DNA from: Actinomycetes bacterium
GTDB lineage: Bacteria > Actinomycetota > Actinomycetes > Propionibacteriales > Propionibacteriaceae
Direction: 5' to 3'
NCBI GenBank assembly: GCA_029778515.1
Contig: JAKOQD010000001.1
Coordinates: forward strand, 1-6,950
DNA length: 6,950 bases
Positions 5,471 to 6,950 of this stretch are shown here, in pieces (position 1 is the first letter of the stretch; every line of letters begins with the position of its first letter). The translations under genes were made by a program, and so were the position numbers. The notes beneath the pieces are model-generated. The model was not told the origin of the DNA, searched no databases, and saw only the letters and a list, made by a program, of their open reading frames with translations.

Positions 5471-6655
5471 ATGGGTGCCGTCGATCTGATCGTGATCGGC
5501 CTGCTCGTGCTTGTCGCGCTGATCGGCTGGCACCGCGGGCTGGTTCGCAGCGTGCTCTCCGTCGCAGGAACAATCGGGGGCGCGATCGTCGCGTCGGCCG
5601 CCCTGCCGTTCGTGCTCGACTACCTCGGTGTGCTCGGCCCCGCGGCGGCTGCCGTGAGCATCGGCGTTCTGCTAGTCGGCATCGGTCTGGGTAACGCGCT
5701 GGCGGTGTTCATCGGGCGACCGATCTGGATGGCACTGCAGCACGGACCGGGACGGGTGGTGGATGCCGCTGCCGGTGCGCTGGTGAGCGCGGTTGCCGGT
5801 TTGATCGTCTTCTGGCTGGTCGCGGCAATGGTGGCCTCCTTCCCGTCCCCGACCTTGTCCTCGGCGGTGCGGTCGTCGGCCCTGCTGAAGCAGGTGGAAC
5901 GGATGGCGCCGGCACAGGCCTCCGACCTGGCCTACTCCGTGCGCCGCTTCCTCGCCGACGTGAACCTGCCCGACGTCTTCTTCGGCCTCGAGGGCCTGCC
6001 CGGGACCAAGGTCGAACCGCCGCCGAAGAACATCCCGCAGGCTGCAATCACGGCCAGTTCCTCGGTGGTGCGGGTCTCCGGGCCGACGCCGTCGTGCGGG
6101 CAGGGTTCCACCGGTTCCGGGTTCGTCTACGCCACCGACCGGATCGCCACCAACGCCCACGTCGTGGCGGGTATGAGCCAAGTGCGGGTGACTTCCGGCG
6201 ACGGACGCTCCTGGGGTGCCGACGTCGTGTACTTCAACCCCGACCTCGACGTGGCGGTGCTGTTCATCCCCGGCCTCGGACTGCAGCCGTTGAGCGAGTC
6301 CCGGCTGTCCGACGGCGATGCAGCGGTCATCGCGGGCTATCCGGGCGGCGGGCCGTTGGACCTGCGCAGCGCCCGGGTGGTCGCCCGTACCTCCGAGAGC
6401 CCGGTCTTCAGCGACAACATCTACGGAGAGTCCGTCAAGCCGCGCGAGATCTACGTGGTCCGCGGCCGGGTCATCCCGGGCAACTCCGGCGGGCCGCTGC
6501 TCACCCGGGACGGCCAGTACGCCGGGATCGTCTTCGCCAGCAGCCAGCAGTACGAGCGCACGGGCTTTGCGCTGACCACCAAGACCGTGGACCAGGCGCT
6601 GGCGCGGGCGGCGAACCGGACGATCCCGGTGACGACGGGGTCCTGCGCGCGCTGA
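5471..6655 (+). CDS. marP: MarP-type membrane-anchored serine protease (acid-resistance protease, Rv3671c type)
   Basis: The protein has 394 residues; M. tuberculosis MarP has 397 as I recall. Residues 1-125 are a CvpA-like membrane domain with four hydrophobic segments (about 4-19, 27-46, 60-82, 100-122). A linker of about 60 residues leads to a chymotrypsin-fold protease (about 190-390) on the outside. The catalytic triad is H230 (TNAHVV), D260 (NPDLDVAVL) and S339 (GNSGGP). C209 and C392 are placed like the cysteines whose disulphide stabilises the active M. tuberculosis enzyme. MarP keeps the cytoplasm neutral under acid stress; in mycobacteria it cleaves a peptidoglycan hydrolase, but the substrate here is not known. 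ATG 5471 is preferred to the earlier in-frame start at 5447, which lies inside the Nudix gene. A purine-rich GAGAGAG (5462-5468) may serve as the ribosome binding site. Confidence 0.95.
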   Translation: MGAVDLIVIGLLVLVALIGWHRGLVRSVLSVAGTIGGAIVASAALPFVLDYLGVLGPAAAAVSIGVLLVGIGLGNALAVFIGRPIWMALQHGPGRVVDAAAGALVSAVAGLIVFWLVAAMVASFPSPTLSSAVRSSALLKQVERMAPAQASDLAYSVRRFLADVNLPDVFFGLEGLPGTKVEPPPKNIPQAAITASSSVVRVSGPTPSCGQGSTGSGFVYATDRIATNAHVVAGMSQVRVTSGDGRSWGADVVYFNPDLDVAVLFIPGLGLQPLSESRLSDGDAAVIAGYPGGGPLDLRSARVVARTSESPVFSDNIYGESVKPREIYVVRGRVIPGNSGGPLLTRDGQYAGIVFASSQQYERTGFALTTKTVDQALARAANRTIPVTTGSCAR

Positions 6656-6677
6656 AGCTTTGCGACCAACCGCTTTG

Positions 6678-6712
6678 TGACTCACAGACCAGAAACTGGT
6701 CGCTGACTCACA
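6678..6712 (+). repeat. 9-bp direct repeat flanking the hairpin
   Basis: TGACTCACA occurs at 6678-6686 and again at 6704-6712, on either side of the perfect stem-loop at 6687-6701. The arrangement is repeat, palindrome, GC spacer, repeat. Confidence 0.8.
6687..6701. terminator. Candidate bidirectional terminator hairpin between marP and the EphE-like gene
   Basis: GACCAG-AAA-CTGGTC is a perfect six-base-pair stem with a three-base loop, in the 84-bp gap between convergent genes. A competing longer-range pairing is GCGACCA (6662-6668) with TGGTCGC (6697-6703). No long T-run follows; only ATTT at 6712-6715 comes after the stem on the plus strand. Confidence 0.5.
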
Positions 6713-6716
6713 TTTC

Positions 6717-6732
6717 CCGCGGAAAGGCGCGG
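6717..6732. terminator. Second short hairpin in the convergent gap
   Basis: CCGCG (6717-6721) pairs with CGCGG (6728-6732) around a GAAAGG loop. It is eight bases beyond the stop of the minus-strand hydrolase gene, so it could help end that transcript. No T-tract is present. Confidence 0.3.
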
Positions 6733-6739
6733 CCGGGAC

Positions 6740-6950
6740 CTAGCCGATTGACCCCAACCACTCCAGCAGCAACGGCAGCACCACGTCCGGCCTTTCTTCG
6801 TGCGGGAAGTGCCCGCAGCCGTCGATCGCCTCGGCCCGGTAGTCCCCGGCGACGTGCAGCTCACTGCCGGTGGTCGTGGCCGAGAGCACCGTCGGATCCT
6901 GGCGGCCATGCAGGTGGAGCACCGGCTGCCGGATCGGCTCCGCGCCCATC
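6740..6950 (-). CDS. Alpha/beta hydrolase, EphE-like (probable epoxide hydrolase), C-terminal end only
   Basis: Only the last 69 or so residues are in the window; the gene runs off the right edge and its start is not seen. The fragment holds the final part of an alpha/beta-hydrolase fold: PVLHLHGRQDPTVL, a strand followed by the loop whose aspartate (in GRQDP) is the usual third triad member or its neighbour, then YRAEAIDGCGHFPHEERPD, whose first histidine (GCGHFPHEE) is the catalytic one, and a closing amphipathic helix LLLEWLGSI. This matches the end of mycobacterial EphE-type proteins, and the gene next to marP in M. tuberculosis (Rv3670, convergent) is ephE as I recall. The nucleophile and the cap tyrosines that would separate epoxide hydrolase from other hydrolases are outside the window. 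Confidence 0.8.
   Translation of the reverse strand, partial: MGAEPIRQPVLHLHGRQDPTVLSATTTGSELHVAGDYRAEAIDGCGHFPHEERPDVVLPLLLEWLGSIG

Noticed and set aside
5672..6685. Minus-strand open frame opposite marP
   Set aside because: Low-complexity Arg/His/Gly composition and complete overlap with a protease that has an intact triad.
6676..6686. TGTGA-C-TCACA perfect inverted repeat resembling Crp half-sites
   Set aside because: The half-sites are separated by one base instead of six and lie in a convergent, promoterless gap.

Overview
The window is a compact, high-G+C actinobacterial chromosome segment with ten genes, two of them cut by the window edges. Codon use is typical, with strong third-position G/C, several GTG starts and 4-base start/stop overlaps. 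Gene order resembles the mycobacterial crp-nth-marP neighbourhood (RidA-like, metallo-beta-lactamase fold protein, Crp, Nth, CoA-type Nudix, MarP, EphE-like; Rv3678c to Rv3670 in M. tuberculosis, recalled from memory). It is not identical to it. A NUDT19-like Nudix gene and a GT87 mannosyltransferase are present, an RsiG-family anti-sigma factor lies directly upstream of crp, and the small thioredoxin-like gene I expect between nth and the second Nudix gene is absent. An RsiG homologue suggests a WhiG/FliA-type sigma factor, hence a motile or sporulating actinomycete rather than Mycobacterium itself. I cannot name the genus.

Layout. Bases 1-1581 (+) hold the end of a RidA-family gene, a NUDT19-type Nudix hydrolase and an MBL-fold hydrolase, joined by start/stop overlaps as one operon. 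Bases 1582-1632 are a short convergent gap with a 19-bp tandem duplication. Bases 4072 down to 1633 (-) hold rsiG, crp and a GT87 membrane glycosyltransferase; crp and the glycosyltransferase gene overlap. Bases 4073-4159 are a divergent promoter region from which rsiG (-) and nth (+) both appear to start with little or no leader. Bases 4160-6655 (+) hold nth, a CoA-pyrophosphatase-type Nudix gene and the membrane serine protease gene marP, tightly packed. Bases 6656-6739 are a convergent gap with a clear hairpin. The C-terminal end of an EphE-like alpha/beta hydrolase (-) closes the window.

How the genes may work together. The (+) genes are mostly house-cleaning and stress functions: removal of reactive enamines/imines (RidA), hydrolysis of CoA-like nucleotides (two Nudix enzymes), base-excision repair (Nth) and protection of the envelope and pH homeostasis (MarP). 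The (-) unit is regulatory. Its most interesting feature is that a probable c-di-GMP-responsive anti-sigma factor (RsiG; one signature motif intact, the second with a Q-to-H change) sits next to a cyclic-nucleotide-family regulator (Crp) on the same strand. This places two second-messenger receptors side by side, with a Crp-like operator candidate just before the crp start. I see no mobile element, CRISPR array, tRNA or rRNA, and no gene cluster that looks like a wholly undescribed system.
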